Assembly (NCBI RefSeq): GCF_000504205.1 | Contig: NZ_AZAJ01000001.1 | Span: 1,276,879-1,340,878, forward strand | Reading direction: 5' to 3' | Source of the DNA: Methanolobus tindarius DSM 2278 | Lineage (GTDB): Archaea; Halobacteriota; Methanosarcinia; Methanosarcinales; Methanosarcinaceae | Length of the DNA: 64,000 bases | In this document: in pieces, positions 61,854-64,000 of the stretch | How positions within the stretch are numbered: the first letter of the stretch is position 1 | How the letters are laid out: every line of letters begins with the position of its first letter | Program-made: the position numbers and the translations under genes | The notes under the pieces: model-generated | Seen by the model: the letters and a program-made list of their open reading frames with translations, nothing else | The model's database searches: none | Told to the model about the DNA's origin: nothing

Positions 61854-63968
61854 TTATCGGAATTTATTTCTTAATTTCTCGTAAAATTCCTGTTCTTTAC
61901 CACCGGTCTTTTTTGATAGTCTCTCTACTATCAATTCAGGAGTGCTTTTTGCGACATAATTATAGCGAGGATTTCTATCGACTACAAGATTCAATTCTGA
62001 ATCCAGACCACTAGCCTCAATTCCATCAACCCGGATATTGCGGTTGGTATTTTCCAATATCTGCTCGGAAAGATGAGATACGAATATCGACATTGTACTG
62101 TCATTTTCCATTAACACTTCAAGTATCCCTGCCATTATTTTTGCTGATGCGCCCGGTTCAGTAATCGACTCCAGTTCATCAGCCAGAACGAATTTTGCAG
62201 ATTCATCTGCCACCACTGAAAATTCAGTAAGGGTTGTTTCAAAAGCGCCTGCATCCAGCGTACCTTTTGATTTGGCGAAGTAGTACATTGACTCTGTAAG
62301 AGAGATTTCCATCATTTCTGCGGGAACCGGGAAACCCATGTGAGCAAGAATAATGCTTTGTGCAAGTAATTCCAGAAGGGAGGTCTTACCTCCCGAATTA
62401 ACACCGCTTAAAAGTACAACGCGACTATCATCGTTTTCCAGGCCAAAGGAATTTTTACCAATGGAATAATCAACCGGAATTACATCCCCATGTCTTGAAA
62501 GAAGGAAAAGATTTCTTCCGCTCTTTAACCCAACACCTGCACCATCTATGATAGCAGGCATTGTAAGACCGTAAGTTCTTGAAAAGAGGCCAATTGCAAA
62601 ACCCACGTCAAAATCAAGAACTGACTTCACCATCTCCCGGGAAAGTTCCCTGTAAGCAGATAATATACGGGAAACTTCACGTTTATGATTGAACTTTCTT
62701 TTCTGTGCCTTTTTGTCAAGGTATTGCCTTAAGTTGTTAAGACTTTCAACATCCGCCTCTATTGGATGCATTATTTCCTCAGGGAACAGAGAATCCACAA
62801 GTAAACGCTCTTTTTTCTCCAGGTGAAGTTCATTGCATATCCTTTCAACAGCATCCTTTACAACTGAACTATAATTCTTATGCAGCTTCTTACTCAGTAT
62901 CTCTTTCAACTCCATTGAGCCATTCATGACCTTTAGCATGTCCTGACCACTCAACGTCATCTGGCTATTCTCAAGAGATGAGTTCAGTTCTTCATTTACA
63001 GAACTGACAGTCTCAGCAACAACGACATTGAGACTTGAAATTGCATCGGATATCCTGTCAAGTTCAGCATCCATCCCGTGAACAATGTCACCATCCTCAT
63101 CAATAAGAGCAAGGGTCGATGATAACATTTCAATTGCATCGTCATCCATTTTCTCAAAAAAACTCACTCCTTTTGACCGTAGCAGTCTCACTAAATTCAC
63201 AGAGGACTCAAGGGAGCTGAGATTACGGGAAAACAGGAATATTTCTTTTTCCGGTATTATTTTATAATCATCGAGATCATCGAGATCAGATACAAATTCA
63301 GGTTCTATATCTTCAGGGAAATCAAAAGCCAGGAATTTATCACCTACTGCGATTACCTGTGAAAAACCTCTGGAAATATCTATTAGCTCTGATAGAGACC
63401 TTGCAAAATGGACATCAACTAAACCAGAAAATCGTTTTCTTGCAGATTCATAGTATTCCTGATCTGATGTGATTATCACACGATCGCGTATTTTTGGACA
63501 TTGGTACCTGAAATTAAGCTGGGAGACCGTTGACAGCAAATCAGCAATACTATCATCGCCTTCCAGCAGACTTGCTGTATGCATATAATATGAAACAGAT
63601 TCTCTTACCTGCATGATTTTTTCTGCTTTTGTGGAAGGATATGGGAAGAACACATGTAATTTCTCCCTGGAATAACCTGTATGAGCAAACTCACGTACAA
63701 GATCAAGCAATTTCTCGTAGACATCCATTGCCTCCCGTGTTCTCAAAAAATCAGCCATGGTTACGCCTTCCACCCTTGATGCAACATCCTGTATCAATGA
63801 TATAGCATAGCGTTGCCCTATTCCTTCAACTTCTGAAATGCTGGCAATATCCCCTGCCAGTATCGCATCAAGTGCCTGAACCTCACTACCAAAATGTTCC
63901 ACGAAACGTTTTGACATCTTATCCCCAATACCAGGAATATCCTGTAATGTCCTTACTTCTGCCATCAT
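61854..63968 (-). CDS. MutS-family ATPase with N-terminal helix-hairpin-helix
   Basis: The 704-residue protein begins with helix-hairpin-helix elements (LQDIPGIGDKMSKRF, ISEVEGIGQRYA). It has a long helical clamp-like middle region. The C-terminal MutS-type ABC ATPase has Walker A LLSGVNSGGKTSLLE, Walker B KFVLADELESITEPG and the switch His in IFVSHLSE. There is no mismatch-recognition domain I and no Smr nuclease domain, so it is an archaeal MutS2-like protein of uncertain role, perhaps recombination control or ribosome-related. GGAGGT lies 9 nt before ATG 63968. A second ATG lies three bases later. Confidence 0.88.
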   Translation of the reverse strand: MMAEVRTLQDIPGIGDKMSKRFVEHFGSEVQALDAILAGDIASISEVEGIGQRYAISLIQDVASRVEGVTMADFLRTREAMDVYEKLLDLVREFAHTGYSREKLHVFFPYPSTKAEKIMQVRESVSYYMHTASLLEGDDSIADLLSTVSQLNFRYQCPKIRDRVIITSDQEYYESARKRFSGLVDVHFARSLSELIDISRGFSQVIAVGDKFLAFDFPEDIEPEFVSDLDDLDDYKIIPEKEIFLFSRNLSSLESSVNLVRLLRSKGVSFFEKMDDDAIEMLSSTLALIDEDGDIVHGMDAELDRISDAISSLNVVVAETVSSVNEELNSSLENSQMTLSGQDMLKVMNGSMELKEILSKKLHKNYSSVVKDAVERICNELHLEKKERLLVDSLFPEEIMHPIEADVESLNNLRQYLDKKAQKRKFNHKREVSRILSAYRELSREMVKSVLDFDVGFAIGLFSRTYGLTMPAIIDGAGVGLKSGRNLFLLSRHGDVIPVDYSIGKNSFGLENDDSRVVLLSGVNSGGKTSLLELLAQSIILAHMGFPVPAEMMEISLTESMYYFAKSKGTLDAGAFETTLTEFSVVADESAKFVLADELESITEPGASAKIMAGILEVLMENDSTMSIFVSHLSEQILENTNRNIRVDGIEASGLDSELNLVVDRNPRYNYVAKSTPELIVERLSKKTGGKEQEFYEKLRNKFR

Positions 63969-64000
63969 TTAAATCATACCTCCGACCCGGATGCAAAATT

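Overview
The window is one chromosomal segment of a methanogenic archaeon, most likely a methylotrophic, salt-tolerant member of the Methanosarcinaceae (Methanolobus/Methanococcoides-like). The genus is an inference. Supporting genes are beta-RFAP synthase (methanopterin synthesis), PurP, archaeal SAM synthetase, CTP-type riboflavin kinase, Nop5/fibrillarin, the ablAB genes for the osmolyte N-epsilon-acetyl-beta-lysine, a corrinoid-protein relative, a multihaem cytochrome c, and PEF-CTERM/PGF-CTERM surface proteins. Promoters are archaeal (TATA box about 26 bp before the start) and base composition is AT-rich.

Layout. 0-10 kb: 3' end of a SdrD-like PEF-CTERM surface protein, a small membrane protein, an eight-haem cytochrome, RNase HI, a large surface protein, several unknowns and a rhomboid protease. 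10-18 kb: tRNA-Arg, a TGS-domain GTPase, a non-catalytic-looking cis-prenyltransferase, RimI, a zinc-ribbon protein, an overlapping AAA ATPase/metallo-beta-lactamase pair, a lipoprotein and an ABC exporter. 18-24 kb: a fasciclin protein and a giant 1752-residue repeat surface protein. 24-30 kb: tRNA-Pro, riboflavin genes with operator-like palindromes, an RDD protein, an orphan nucleotidyltransferase, a DUF2254-like protein and a DUF4143-type ATPase behind two matched palindromes. 30-37 kb: an mRNA/rRNA-processing and methanopterin cluster (GerW-like, DUF2953, beta-RFAP synthase, Nop5, fibrillarin), an XPD-like helicase and a pilin. 37-47 kb: ferredoxin, UMP kinase, a degenerate corrinoid protein, LeuB/LeuD, ablAB and a HerA-like ATPase. 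47-55 kb: a candidate structured small RNA, PurP, a membrane HTH regulator, TruA, metallopeptidases and a tRNA methyltransferase. 55-64 kb: a long non-coding AT-rich gap with a 37-bp tandem repeat and tiny membrane ORFs, a second PEF-CTERM protein, tRNA-Asp and intron-containing tRNA-Tyr, SAM synthetase, hisG-hisA-hisB and a MutS-like ATPase.

The region is mostly housekeeping genes mixed with cell-surface genes; no clear prophage, insertion sequence or CRISPR array is visible. The most interesting points are a promoter-driven structured RNA at 46.6 kb, three genes whose reading frames demand AUU, AUA and CUG starts behind Shine-Dalgarno-like sequences, duplicated operator palindromes at 28.8 kb, a corrinoid-protein paralogue lacking its cobalamin-binding motif, and a set of genes that look leaderless.
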